A stretch of DNA of 64,000 nt from Alligator mississippiensis (GCF_030867095.1 NC_081828.1:5161501-5225500); one strand, 5' to 3'. Counted from the first letter of the stretch, positions 1-12,300 are shown. The notes: a model not told the origin generated them from the sequence alone. Numbers and translations are program-made.

Positions 1-270
1 ACATAGGGGTCTCATCCGAGGGTTCCCAGCACCCTGGGGTGCCTTGGGGGGCTTTTGCCTGTCTCCACCCCTGCATAGGGGTCTCATCCGAGAGCTCCCA
101 GGACCCTGGGGTGCTTTGGGGGGGTTGCTTGGCTCAACCACCCTATAGGGGTCTCAACCAGGAGCTCCCAAGACCCTGGGGTGCCTTGGGGAGCTTTTGC
201 CTGTCTCCAGCCCCGCGTAGGGGCCTCAGCCGGGGGTTCCCAGCACCCTGGGGTGCTTCCACCTGCCCCA
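1..270. repeat. 72-bp minisatellite, about 3.75 units
   Basis: A tandem array in which the marker TAGGGGTCTCA (or a close variant) recurs near positions 4, 76, 146 and 218, giving spacings of 72, 70 and 72 bp. Each unit also holds CCCTGGGGTGC and a CTTTTGCCTGTCTCC-like block. The array begins at or before the window edge and ends inside the fourth unit. Open frames across it are a by-product of the near-multiple-of-3 period; the 70-bp unit shifts the frame, so it is not coding. Confidence 0.9.
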
Positions 271-307
271 CAGTGTTAGGGTGCATTAGCTAGAAGAAGG
301 GTGTTTG

Positions 308-405
308 CACCTGAAGGCTTGCAAAGAATAATTTGTCCAGCTTTTTAGTTGGTCTAATAAAAAAAGATCGGCTTTACCCAAACAACCTCATCTGCCTAGT
401 AGCTG
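308..405 (+). repeat. Dispersed retroposon tail (TTAGTTGGTCTAATAAAA family)
   Basis: Contains TTAGTTGGTCTAATAAAA followed by an A run and a TTTACCCAAACAACCTCATCTGCC-like stretch. The same signature occurs near 35.76 kb, 48.21 kb and, inverted, 52.05 kb. The copy is truncated at its 5' side and lacks the ACCAACATGGCTAC terminus seen at 35.8 kb. The family identity is inferred from within-window copies only. Confidence 0.6.
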
Positions 406-732
406 GAAGATCAAACGTAGAGATTTCAAGGGGGGGACCCCCACCTCCAACCCCAACCCCAGCCTGCCCTGCAGCTACTCTGCAACCGAGGGGGTTGCTC
501 TGTGATTCCTCCACGGAGAAACCCGAGTGAGCCGGCATTTCCCCAGGGGTCCAGCCCCCCCCAACTCGCTGCTTCTTCCACCTGGGGAGGCAGGGAGCAG
601 GGCTCAGCAAGAGGGATCTGCTTGTTTGCACGGGCACTTATTGCAAACCGGGGGGAGGAAAAAAAAAAAAAGAAGAAGAAACAGACTGCATCGCTGCTTT
701 GCTGCCCCCCTCCCCAATCTCCCTTTGAAGTT

Positions 733-840
733 AGCAATGGGATCAGCAAGCACTAATTGGACCCCTAATTTCCGAGCATTTGAGAGAGCAAGATCCGCGC
801 CAGTCAAGCGAAGACCAGATTAATCCGAATGAAAGTCGTG
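733..840. promoter_or_regulatory. Candidate conserved regulatory block upstream of a CpG island
   Basis: A short stretch of complex, repeat-free sequence carrying homeodomain-type cores (CTAATTGG, CTAATTTCC, GATTAATCC). It lies directly beside the CpG-rich block that follows. It looks like a constrained non-coding element, but this rests only on motif content; conservation was not tested. Confidence 0.25.
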
Positions 841-1003
841 CCCACCCCCCGGGAGCCCGTGTGCCTGGTGCGGGGTGGGCTGGGCTCCCCGCGGGGCTGG
901 CTCCGCTCCGCTCCGCTCGCCGCGTACACACGTGCTCCGCGTTCCCGCACTGACACGTTCCCGCTGGGGAAGCCGAGCGGGTCGCGGAGGGTCCCAGGTG
1001 AGC
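786..1003 (+). promoter_or_regulatory. Small CpG island ending in a strong 5' splice-site match
   Basis: By hand count this block of about 220 bp has close to 28 CpG dinucleotides, including CCGCGCC, CCGCGGGG, a CTCCG triplet and CGCCGCG, in a window where CpG is otherwise scarce. It ends with CAG/GTGAGC, with the putative exon ending at 997. That combination would fit a promoter with a first exon of a gene or lncRNA on the plus strand. No coding exon is recognisable. A TATA-like GTTATAAAC lies further downstream, near 1040. Direction and transcription are inference. Confidence 0.35.
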
Positions 1004-2060
1004 TGACACTGAGATTGGCAACCTCCAGCCGCTCCCTGGGTTATAAACCCGTTGGGTGCAAGCCTCAGGAGGAGAGCATTTGGTGGGGAGGAATGAAAAG
1101 CGCGTGGGGGATGCTTGATTGAACTTGGAGGGAGCAAAGAAATACAGTTCAGGGGGAGGATGCATTGCAACAGTGGGGAGAGGGGCTTGTGGGGGGCTGC
1201 ACAGCCCCAATTCATATTGCTGGGGCTCTCAGTAGCAGATTTGATGCCCTCCTGGCTGGAAATGCATCCTCCTATTTTTAGCACTGGAGGGGGCTGACCT
1301 GCAAGGAAGTTTAAACTGTGCTATGGGGAGGGAGGATGAGTCCTTCCAGCTCACAAAGGGCAGCAGGGTCGGGCAGGATTAGGCTCAGGACCCATCAGGG
1401 AAGTTTTGAATCTCTTTCTACACTCTCTGTTTGTTCCTAAATGTAGGAAGTTTTAGGGACTTTGTAAATTTTCAGGGATCAAAACCCTGTTTGCTGAAGT
1501 CAGTGATAAAAACCGGATAACAATGAATGGACTCAGCCACAGACAGGGATATATCGTTTCATTGCATCAAAAAACTCAGCCTCTGTCAAATTTAATTAAG
1601 AGTTGTTTCCACCCCATCTCCAACCCAACTTTCTAATGTAAATGGAGGGGTATTTGGACTGGCAAGTCCCTGATCTGTCTTGGAGAAGGGAATGGCAGCA
1701 ATTTTAAAATAACTGACTCTCAGATCCAGGATGTGCTTATAAATCAGTGGTTGTAGTCTCAGATGTTGGGTGTTTTGGAAGGGGTTTACAGGTGTTGCTC
1801 CCTGGCTTTATTTTTTTTATTTTTTTCATGGTAAATGCTCGCATGGAAAAATGGCAAAGTCTTTATTTTGTCAGCACATGAAAAGATATGAATGGAAAAG
1901 GGATTTTCAGCGTTGCAAAGGGAAGAGTTGGAAGCAAGCAGTCTGGGCTGCATTTTACCTGACTGCTAGGCAGGGCGATTAGAATATATTTAAAGTCCCA
2001 AAAGTGCCAAAGGACTTAAAATATTGATCGTTATTAGGAGGATTTTAAAAAATACCTTGT
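1004..2060. other. Non-coding sequence, nothing recognised
   Basis: Mixed-composition single-copy sequence. Open frames are short and carry no recognisable domain, and no repeat family was identified. Confidence 0.5.
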
Positions 2061-2061
2061 G

Positions 2062-2092
<31 letters not shown>

Positions 2093-2114
2093 GGGTGTGT
2101 GTGTGTGTGTGTGT
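2062..2114. repeat. Compound (TC)n-(GT)n microsatellite
   Basis: About 13 uninterrupted TC/CT dinucleotides, a TTTCTCTCGG break, then about ten GT units. A simple dinucleotide repeat, likely length-polymorphic. Confidence 0.95.
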
Positions 2115-2639
2115 GAGGGGGCAGAATTCAAGCTGCAAGAAAGAATAAAGCCAATGGGTCAAATAGACTGTGCTGGGATTTTAGATAAACTCTATATCTT
2201 TTATTACATTGATTGAGAACTGCCTATCCTGCTACCTCCGTTTATAGCGCTGAGCATATAATTCATTTAAAGAGGTGTTTTGTGAATGTTTTCAAACACA
2301 ATATTGTCCTTGATTTCCCCTCCTTAAATGGGTCTGATCTTGCACAATTTAAAACTACCTGAGCTCTAACACTGCCTGAACTAGGACCGGGATCAGGCCC
2401 CACGTGGCCGTATTTAAGTAAGGATTCTCTGCTCCGCGTAATTTTATTCCCCAGGCCTCCGTTGAATTCTTACGTGGCTTCATTTAGGCGTCAAAAGAAA
2501 TACTGCCAACACCCCTTATCTCTCTTACATTAATACACAGTATGGGTGTGGAGGGTTGATATTATGAAACTGTTCTGCAACCATTTAGGAACAGTGTTTT
2601 GTACATGCAAGTACTTTCATTGAAGGCAAGGAAGGAAGG

Positions 2640-2865
2640 GAGCTCAGCATAACTATAATTATTTGCAATATTAGAATATTTTTGATATATTCCTAATATA
2701 TAATATTGTATAATACAGTAATATAACAATTGCATAATACAGGACTAGAATATTCCTAATATATTATACAATATGCATATCATTGCACAAAGTCAAGTGT
2801 ACACAAATATATATATCTGTGATATAGTAAGTAGAAATCTATTATACTGAAGTCTGCATACAGAC
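2640..2865. repeat. AT-rich low-complexity stretch
   Basis: Dominated by AATATT, TAATATAT and ATACAATAT words. TAGAATATT...CCTAATATAT occurs twice (near 2671 and 2746), suggesting a small local duplication. No gene signal. Confidence 0.7.
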
Positions 2866-3460
2866 ATGCCTAGAATATATAATCCACATTAGAAAAAGCG
2901 ATGTTAGACTCTGGCTGAAGTACTCAATTGCCATATTACATATATTACACTGTTTTCTGATGGTACCATATTCATTCTGTATAGTACAGGAGTTGTGGGT
3001 TTTTTTTAATACACTATAGCAGCTGTATTAAAATAGCATGATTAAAATTAAACCAGTTTATTAAAAATAAAACTCTTCCTCCAGCTCTTCAGTTACTATT
3101 TTTAAGTGATAGAAAAACTTACAAATATGCCAAAACCATACACATAAGGAAGGGGGTCATTTGTGTAGATTGGCAACATGTCTGTAAGCTACGTGCATAG
3201 GTATACAAGATCAAAAATGATCTCTCTTGATCCTAATAACAGTTAGAACGTGCTTTCTTTTCTTGTGTGTTAATTGCCCAACGTATCTGTATTTCACCGT
3301 TGGATAAAAATAGCACATGAAGAAATTTAAACTCAGCTTCCAACGTTTCCTGCCTTTTGATGGTTCCAAGTCTGATTGATTGATTTCCCAAAAAGGCTCG
3401 AAGTGGGTAACCCGAACGCTAATTGCTCTAGCAAGTTTCTGGGGGTCGCATGATCATGCT

Positions 3461-3563
3461 ATTATTTATTATTTCTATTTTGGGAGCACATGGAGGGCCC
3501 CCTACCAGCTTGTGATCTGTTGTGCCAAGTGCTGTACAGGCGTGGTATAAAAGACAGTTTCTG
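3461..3563 (+). repeat. Ancient SINE-like repeat, (TTATTATT) head with CTGTACAGGC block
   Basis: TATTATTTATTATT followed by GGGAGCACATGGAGGGCCCC, GTGCTGTACAGG and AAAAGACAGTTTCTG. This order is typical of an old amniote short repeat that often precedes a MIR-like core. Related pieces lie near 12.5, 48.45 and 50.8 kb. The exact family name is uncertain. Confidence 0.55.
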
Positions 3564-3619
3564 TTTCGACCTAGTTTTAAATCAAGCCGTGATGACCTGA
3601 ACCTGAGCCGGCAATTTTT

Positions 3620-6600
3620 GCACACATGCAGACCTCTTGTAAAGTCAATGGATTAATAGTTTGTCGAATTCTTCATTGTTGGGTGATGCTTTGCACCAAG
3701 GATGATTTTGGCTCAGTGAGTGTTTAGCTTGAAGGAAGACTGCGAGCATATCTTGCAAATCCAAGCTGTGTGTGCACCTAGTGAAATAGGAACATCTCAG
3801 GAAAACTCTGTCTGTCCCCTTTCCACCTCCATCCTCACACTTCCACGCTTGCCATGTTCCTGCGGATGCTGTAGTAGGTCTTCGAATTTATGACCCAGCT
3901 GAGTGGTATGGTATAATTTAGTTCCCACAGAGTTTCAGGCTCTCTGCAGACTCAGGCAAATGTCCCTGATTCGCACTACCGTGCAACCATGAAAGCAACA
4001 GTTGTATTCCTGTTTAAAAGTGAAAGTTTAAGCCCTTTTGTAGATATGTGACTCTGAGAACTGGGGCAGCATAGTCTCTATTCTCTGTGCCTTAATCGGG
4101 ATGTATCGAGGGCAGCAAAGTACGTGGGCAGGATACGAACTGCTTAAACCAACAGCACTAATGAGAATGCACACCTCTTGAACAACACCATTGAGTAACA
4201 AGCTGGGTGAACATTTTCCATATCTGTCCCTCTTGAATTTGAAATAAATGAAAATTCATTTCAGTCTACCTATTGGATATTTGCACTCGTTTCCCAAATC
4301 AAAAAGCTCCCATTGCTGTGGAAGTTGTGATGCATTTAAAAGAAACCTTAAAATGTAGATCAGTAATAGTTTTTTCGTTTTAGCCTGCAACGCATTCAGA
4401 ATTTATGATCGCAGAAAAGAAAATGACTTCCAGTGCCATCAAAGTTATTTTTATGAATGGGGTCATATAACATGGATAGTAGCTTTCAAAACATTATAAA
4501 AGAGATGATGGGGAAAACAAGTTAGACTAGTTTGCTCACTGGAAAACAAAGATGAACTTTATGGCTTGGTCTCCTTGCTCTCTCTCCCATTCTCCTTTGC
4601 TTTCAGCTCTTAAATTATGACTTTTAGAAGCACAGAGCAGAGAATCCTTTATGATGTTTGCTTAGTATATAGAGAATAGATGGAAAAGTACCAACCTGCT
4701 GTATTTGTGGGGCAAAATAAACCTGTCATCATTTATACCGCACGTTGTTCCTCTTGATAAGCAACCACTCGGTTGGTTAGCATTAACTGGCTGTTGCCTT
4801 CCGTGCTCTTGTCATGAGCATACATCTTTAGGACAGAGGCCATCAAAGCTGAAACAGGGCTCCTATTGACTTCACGGATAAGTGACAGCACCGCACAACT
4901 TGCTGGCGTAAATGAAGATTGCAGCGAAAGTACCTGAGTGTACAACACCGTGCGATGTTTCACTGGAGCTGCTGGCATGGGAAAGCGATAGGCCTCAAAT
5001 CAAAAGTTTTGGGTGCACAGAGCAAGCTAAGGGTGCACAGAGTTGGGAACTGGGGACAGTTTGGACTCTCAGTCCAGATCTGTATTTTAGAAATGGCCCT
5101 TGGCTATAAAATAGGCAACCCCCCAGATCTGCTTGTGCCTGGATGTGGCTTGCTGTGAATATGATCCAGATCCATCTTTTCAGTCTTGACCCAGCTATGG
5201 GATGTTAAAAAGGGCTGTTCCAAAGCCCATTGAAATGCTTCCCATGGGGCTTCAATAAGGCCAGCTCAAAATGCAAGTGAACTATAATTAACAGACTTGG
5301 CCATAATAAAAAAAATCTGTAGTAAAGAGTTCAGTGATTTTTGCACATGCTCAGTGAGCCTGTCTTTCCAGTACAGAGACTTTCCCAGTTGTAGTTAAGT
5401 TAAAAAAAACCCTGCTAATAAAATAACCATAGAAAGTTTTCACTAAGAGCGTGTCCTTGTGTAAACTCTTCCCAGGTGAACAGCATTGCACTTCATAAAT
5501 ATATATTCGGTAGCTACTTTGCGATCATTGACATTTGACATTGTTCTTACATTTTTCCCCATTAGCATGTTTCTGCTTGAAGTGTACTTGACCCATTTCA
5601 GAAATATTTCACATCTTTTTCCATTATGTACCAAGTGTTTCAGAACCCTGGAAAGAAATACTGTAAAGATAAATGGAAACAAGAGACCCACTTCTGACGC
5701 ATAAGTATCTCATTCGTGAAGGTAAATATATTCCTGGCTTTAATTAGAAGATGCGGTATTCATATTTATGGAGATATATCTGGAGCAGGTGAGGGGAGTC
5801 ACAGCGGTGCCATTTGTATTTAAGTAAACTAACCTATTCATTCTTTACGAGTCATGCTATGAACAAAACTGGATTTTGTCTTAGCTTCTCAGGCTGCCGC
5901 ACAGGGTGAGTGTTTAAATTTCTTCCTTAAAATGGAAACTGGGGTTTTTGGAAGGTCAGGAGACGTGTAGTCCTCATACAGCTTACTGTAATAAATCTTA
6001 ACCCAAAGGTGCATTTTATTTGACGTCTTTCTACTAGTCTTTACTTGGGGCTAAACCTTGCCCCCAGGCTCATCTCAAAACCAACTCCATGGGTTTGGTA
6101 CTCTAGTTTCAGAGAGTTTCACAGTTGGGATGGACAAAGTAATTGCAGATCTCAGCAATAGAGCTCTATATTATTCAGAGCGAGGTGAGAAATGATAGTC
6201 AATTCTCTTGAGTTTTCACAATGAAAATAATACAATATCTTTTTTGGGGGGGAGCTAATCGGAAAAGAATTGGTTTGGTCAAAATGTTTCAGTTTAGTCA
6301 TTTTTGAACACTGCTTCAAGTGGGACCTTTTACAATGTGTTACCTTTCTTCAGAAACAATTAGCTAACATTTTGAAAGAAAAAAGCTGATTCAAACCAAT
6401 AAAATATAACTCTTCCTTTCAAAACAGGGTATTTGTTACAATTTTGATTCCCCCCCCCCACCCCTAAAATAATATCAACACAGAGGATGCATCCTAAAGA
6501 TGCCTTCCCCCAAAACCTTTTGTTTTCAGATGATTTTGACATTTTTGATTCACTATTTCGCTGGTACATTTTCATCTGGATTTAGTCCTGTTCTGTGTTA

Positions 6601-7889
6601 TTTCATTTAATACAAGGCTGATCTTTTAAACATCTGAGCAACTTTTAATAGTGACTTAAGAAATGTGACTGATACATGATTTTTTTTTCTCTTTGTACTG
6701 AATACAATTGTGCATTGAATTATCCAGGTAATTTTATTGACTAGTGGTGTGTCTTTTTATCAGTGGAGATAGGTCACAGGCCTTGTGACAGAAGGTGGGG
6801 AGATTGGTGGTGGTCTCTCGTGGAAGTGTAATACGGCTCCAACTGCAGCCTCAGGCTAGTATAATTCTCCCATGGGGTGTGCCACCAGGGTGGTGAAAAG
6901 TCACTGGATCTAGGTAATCATATCTGCTTTTGTCCAAATTGACCCTCCACTGGTCTTTCCCAAGCCCACTAAGTTTCCCCATGGGTTAGGGCACAATGAA
7001 TAACAGAGACTAACCCCCACAACGGTAGGAAGGGTGTGTGGTTGCTGCATTGGCTCTAATCCTTTACCCTACATTGAGGCACATGCATTCAGAGCTAAAC
7101 CATATTTCACAAAGACAAGAGCATGCTAAAACAGGATGAGTACATCACAGAAGGAGATGACTGATATAATCTTCAGTATCAGCCTCAAGAGAGATTTGAT
7201 TTGATTGTGGTTAAAGGGGATGGAGATGGGGAGGGGGTGTCTTTCTATTCCCTTGGCTCCAATACTGTGTGTTGAAAGGGTGGAAGGACACCTTGTGAAA
7301 GTGGAAGGGAGAAGATGGGAAGAAATCCAGTAAAGAGAAGAAATATTTTGTGCTATTTTTTACATGAGCTAAATTCTACCCAGGGCCGACTGCGGTGGGT
7401 TCAGAGGCATGGCTAAGATGACAATTTGATCTGTGCTTTCAAATACTTCATGAAATCAGTCCCTTTTTCATAAATGAGATGCATGGCATTTTGGATCTGT
7501 GGGGCACTCGTAGCCAGACATAAATTTACGCACCTTGGATCTCACGGGAAATGAGAGGAATAATCAAGACGAGAATTTAGCGTGGACCTCAGTTCCCCTA
7601 AATGTCTTGCATGTTTGAGTCACCCTAAAGCACTTAAAAAATGAATCCCACAAGGCTGCGTGGTCTTGAAGAAGTGTCTTCAGACTGAGGTGAGGCCCTT
7701 GTGCCTTGGTGGAGAGGGCAGCCCTATTTGCAAGAGAAAAAGCCTTTGATTGAGAACTTGTCTGAGGTGAAGTATTCCCATTGCTGCTTTGTAGGCACTA
7801 GTAAGCTGGTGTGTGGATACTCCACTGGTCTTTCCCAAAACCAAGTGTTGGGGTGTCCTTGCAGCACTCTGCACTTCCTTGGTGAGCAA
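3620..7889. other. Non-coding stretch without recognised genes
   Basis: AT-leaning unique sequence. The longest open frames are about 80 codons with no recognisable domain. It contains homopolymer runs (a G run near 6246, a C run near 6451) and short poly-T tracts. Very old repeat remnants may be present but could not be assigned. Confidence 0.5.
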
Positions 7890-8100
7890 TAGATTCATAG
7901 ATGTTGGGGTTGGAAGGGACCTGATCAAGTCCGACCCCCTGCCCTGGGCAGGGAAGGGTGCTGGGGTCAGACAACCCCAGCCAGATGCCTACCCAGCCTC
8001 CTCTTAAAGACCCCCAAGGTAGGGGAGAGCACCAATTTCCTTGGAAGCCCATTCCAGATTTTGGCAACCCTTCCCATAAAGAAGTTCTGCTCGTCTCTTC
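7890..8100 (-). mobile_element. CR1 LINE 3' end, minus strand
   Basis: Begins TAGATTCATAGATG then GGTTGGAAGGGACCTGATCA, CCGACCCCCTGCCC, CAACCTCCTCTT-type text and AAGAAGTTCT. This is the reverse complement of a CR1 3' end: terminal octamer-type repeat, 3' UTR and last codons of ORF2. It is well preserved, so relatively young. It is 5'-truncated near 8100, where sequence stops resembling CR1. It faces a plus-strand CR1 tail at 8245-8396. Confidence 0.85.
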
Positions 8101-8244
8101 AGCTGGCCATCCCAGAAGACAAGGTCCTTGTGGCTTTCCTTCCACCCAACAGCATTGTGATGTAAGGACCAAACAGCACCTGGCCCTTAATTTTGTAACA
8201 AGTGGGAACAGCCATCTCTGTCCCTGTCTCTGCTATCATGAGCT

Positions 8245-8396
8245 AACCCAGAGGGAATCCCCATCCTTGGAGGGTTTTAAGACCCAGCCTTGGCTGGGAT
8301 GGTCTAGCTGGGGATGGTCCTGCTTTGAGCAAGCGGTTGGACTGCATGACTTCTTGAGGTCCCTTCCCACCCTCGTTTTCTATGATTCTGTCATCT
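8245..8396 (+). mobile_element. CR1 LINE 3' end, plus strand
   Basis: Carries the canonical order CCATCCTTGGAGGGTTTTAA, GACCCAGCCTTGGCTGG, GGTTGGACTGCATGACTTC, TGAGGTCCCTTCCCACCC and TCTATGATTCTGTCA. The 3' terminus is at about 8396 and the copy is severely 5'-truncated. Divergence from the minus-strand copy next to it suggests an independent insertion. Confidence 0.85.
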
Positions 8397-8398
8397 AA

Positions 8399-9094
8399 AG
8401 ACAAAGCTCATGCAGACGAAGGGAGAGAAACACGAGCTTTGTCCTAAATGTGCACGATGATGGAAGTGATCCTCTTGGTCTCATTCAGAATTCATTCCTC
8501 CTAGCATCCATCTTGGGTAAGTCTATGAGACACACAGAAGATGCACCAGCAAGCTCAGTATTCAGCCTAAAACTCCTATCCCTAGAGCAGCATCATGATC
8601 GGTCTGAAAACGAACCTGAGCAGTTCAAAGGTAACACCTCCACGTTTACATGTAGCGTGCTATGGAGAGTCTTAGCGCATCCGAGGTTAGACATAACTTG
8701 AGCACACAAAGCCACGTCGCAGAGGTGCAGGGAAATAGTGCACTTAACCTTCTGGCTCAAGGAGCAATTCATCTCTTTGTTCTGCTCTTTTGTATCCAAA
8801 CTGCACCTGGCCCTCTGATTTTTTTTTTTTAATTATCAGGTAGCCTTATATAAAAAAAAAAAAAAAGCGCTAGACAGTTCAAGCCTGACCGTGTTAGAAA
8901 CCATCACCTTACATTAAGGAATGAATTTACGTCTTTGTTCTGCTCTCGCACGGTAATTGGATGCTAATAACCCAACGCATGGTTTTGATGCAGGATGTTT
9001 AAGTTGTTTTTTGATCAGCTGGAGCGGTATGGCAGAATTGCTGCTAGTTCCCTTTGCTGGCCTTGGCTACATCCTTTTTCTCCCTGCCTCACTT
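8399..9094. other. Non-coding sequence with A/T homopolymers
   Basis: Includes a T run (about 8819-8830) and an A run (about 8852-8866) separated by about 20 bp. No gene or identifiable element. Confidence 0.5.
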
Positions 9095-9354
9095 CTCTAA
9101 GGCAGTGGTTTTCAGCCTTTGCAAACTCCAGGTATCCCTCCATACTTTGTGAATTGAGTACCCAAGCCAAGCAATATATATTTATTACATATTTATTACC
9201 TACATTGCTTATCTCCTTGTAGACGAGCGAGGGAGGGAGAGCCTAAATCTTCCTTTATCTGCTTATCTCTGCATACTACCTGCAGCACCCTTCAAAAGAC
9301 CTCATGGCACCCCAGGGTGCCCTGACACCTTGGTTGAGAGTCACTACTCTAAGG
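9095..9354. mobile_element. Non-autonomous hAT transposon with perfect 8-bp target duplication
   Basis: The element (9103-9346, 244 bp) starts CAGTGGTTTTCAGCC and ends GGTTGAGAGTCACTA, imperfect terminal inverted repeats of the CAGNGGTTCTCAA hAT type. It is flanked by identical 8-bp copies of CTCTAAGG (9095-9102 and 9347-9354), the target-duplication length expected for hAT. The interior has no transposase frame. The CACCCCAGGGTGCC block near its right end recurs in the copies at 38.3-38.6 kb and 58.44-58.51 kb, so this is a small within-window family. Confidence 0.93.
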
Positions 9355-12300
9355 GACTGATCCTACCCCGTGTACCCATGCCGATTTACTCATACAAGTA
9401 GTTCAGTTACCTTCACTTTCTTCTCACTTGGGTCTTGGGGCCACCTGAGTCTAGCAGCCCCTTGGACTAGTATGTGCCATGTAGCACACAAGGGGCTGCA
9501 CCCCCTCCAGCCCCGTAAGACCAGGTGCCCGTCTTCAACCAGGATGATTAGGAGCAACCTTTAGCACAAGTCTGGAACAAGGTTTGAAGTCATGCCTCTC
9601 TCTGCCATGGTGCCTCCCACCGCATGCTTACCCGTTTGCAGATCAGGAGCAAGCACCCCGAAGTCAACGGTGTGACACTGGTTTCATGGGTTGGATGCGT
9701 CTACCTTGCAGTCCAAGTTGTGACTGCCCAGTGTTGACCCGGCAGACATCGAAGCCTGTGCTGAGCCACGGTGTTTGCAAAGATGCAGGCATGCAACACA
9801 TTTATGGACTCGACTGCCCAGTGACAGTGGAACAGGCACCCAAGGCACGGTCTCCTACAACGAACAGCCTTACACCAACAAAACAGTCACTTCACTCCAG
9901 GGGAAACGAGGAGGAACTTTACACTGGTGTAATTACAGCCCGTGTCTTCTCCCCTAGCCATTGCATTCTGGGATAGCATCCTACCATCGAGTAGCCAGGT
10001 GCTGCAATAGCCCTTACTGCAGGCAGCCGTCATGGGAAGAGTTGGTCGTGTCCACATTTCCTACAGAGCAAAATCCGTGGCACGTGGTTCTGCAATAAGG
10101 TGTGTCACATGCCTGCCCCCTAAGAGAAGTGAAGGATTCTCCATCTCTGAGAGGCTTCAAATGATGCTTTCATGTCTAGTTGCTTTTGCCAAATGCAAGT
10201 TAGTGGGCTCACTACAGGAGAAAGTGAGTGAAACTCTCTGGCCTGAAGTTGGAACAATAACCGTTAATTAAATCTCAGGGTTTCTGCAACTTACAAGCCG
10301 GCAATACAAACCACTTTTTCCTGAGCAAGAACTAAGACATACAGGGCCATATGACTCATCTTGTCATCCTGTCTTTCATGTCCACGGCCATAATCATTGT
10401 AATAATAAGAGCTTGGCTGAAGAATGGACATTTCTGTATGAAATGTGGTTGTGTTTAAAACTTGTTTGTTTTCATTGTTTTTCTTTGGCTTTGTTCTTGG
10501 AGTTTGTACAATGAATGCTAATATTTTAAGGGACACAGAGGGCTCGAGTCTAATTTTGTACAGCATGTGGTATGCTGTACCGAAGAGGCACTGCCAAGTG
10601 CATGGATCGCATTCAGAGAGTTCGAGGGAAGTCTTAAGCCTTAAAAAAATCGAGTCTCGGTTAGTGTAGCTGAACTCTCTCCTTACCATAACCTGTATAT
10701 TAACCTATTTAGGCATCTGCCCAACCCCTAGCTACTAATTTACACCATGTTATCTATTTATGAAACTCAACTATAAGAGCATGAACCAACAATACAAACA
10801 GACCAACTGAAAAAACAAGGGGCTTATTCCAGTTCAAATGAATGTGCTGGAACAGTTATATCTGTCCATTCTAACCTATGGAAAATGGAAACCAAGCCAG
10901 AATATTTTACCACCTGTTTCATTTAGAGGTCCCTCACTGTAGAGCATTTCCCCTTCTTGCAGGATAGGAGTGGACAGATGAACCTGGATCAACCATCACT
11001 CACTCATGAGTGGTGAGTTCCCCTGTACACACATTCAAGCATGTGATTGTCTTAATGAGAAGTGATTGTAAGTTGGAGAAAGTTGTGCAGAGAACAAGCA
11101 ACTAACAGAAGATATGAGAGAGGCTCAAGCCTGTGTGAATTAATGTGGACTGTTACCTATTTTAATGGACACCTGCTTGTAATTCTTTCCAGCCTCTCGG
11201 CATGGAAATTATAGCTCTGTCTTTTGCAGTAAGAGAAGCAAAAGGCACACAGGGTTGCATTAAACATGATGAGTGGTCAGTGGTACATACTGGAGTTGGT
11301 GCCTAGGGAGATCTCTCACCCTGTTTGTATTTCAAAGGCCCTGGCATCTCACATGCTGGTCCCTCCTAAAACCTGACTCTCCTTCTCTAGGTGCTCATCA
11401 CAGCCACCCTGCATTCCCTTATGTGACAGCAGCCACTGCTGTCACTGCAAATTGCATAGACATCCCCAAACTCGCTTTAAACTGCATACCCCAGGAGTAT
11501 AGCTGAAGCATCACAGTGCTCGGCTCAGGCTACAAAACCTGCCCAAGAACCTGCATAGGTAGTTGGGCTCCATGCTACGACAGCTACAAAGGGAGTTAGT
11601 TTATAGGTAGCTCAGATGTGTCTACATACGTTGCATTCATGGCAGTGACGTTAGATATACCCTTAAACTTCTCTGCCGTCCTCCCCACTCATTTACTGGC
11701 ATGCAATACATACCACTTTACACTTCACCCTAGAATTTGGTGCAATATCTAGTCTAAGAGCTGGTTAGGCAAGCGCCCGGAAAAGAGAATGAAACCAAGA
11801 GTATTACTAGTTTAACATGATAAACACACAGCCCTTGACATAAGGGGGCTTGCAGCATGGGCAAGAGCATGATTCTTGATGCCTAATTTCTGAGGAGAAA
11901 TAAATTGCTTCCTTCAGCCACCTGATAACATCTTCCCAACTGAAATGTTCTGCAAAATCCATAAAGCAAAATAAGGTGTGTGGTGGATGTGACAATCGGC
12001 AAGAAATTGTGTCTGAAATGCCCCGTGCTATTTCTAGTACAAGCAGAAGATCAAATTCTCAAAATAGTGGGATTTCTTTTGTTAACGATATGCTTGTGGC
12101 AACACTTCAGGGGGCGGTTTTCCCCCTCTGTGAGAAACCCCAGAATACAATATAAAGCCATTTGCTTGGTCATAACATTGATTAAATTGTTTCTTGTGCT
12201 AAATTTTCATGCTCACTCCAGGCCAGGACTTTTCTGTGTCCACACAAGTTCAATTCTTCATTGCTTTATAAAGGGCAAAAAAAATAAAAAATAAAAAGAA

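Noticed and set aside
743..1284. Minus-strand frames of about 155 codons over the CpG island
   Set aside because: Composition-driven; overlapping frames on both strands and no similarity to known proteins.
6881..6894. CCACCAGGGTGGTG as a CTCF site
   Set aside because: It breaks the GGC core of the motif, and the palindromic CCACC/GGTGG explains the resemblance.
10291..10689. 132-codon minus frame with a tyrosine-rich SYYYNDYGRG stretch suggesting an RNA-binding protein pseudogene
   Set aside because: Only a short low-complexity resemblance; flanking residues do not continue any family I know.
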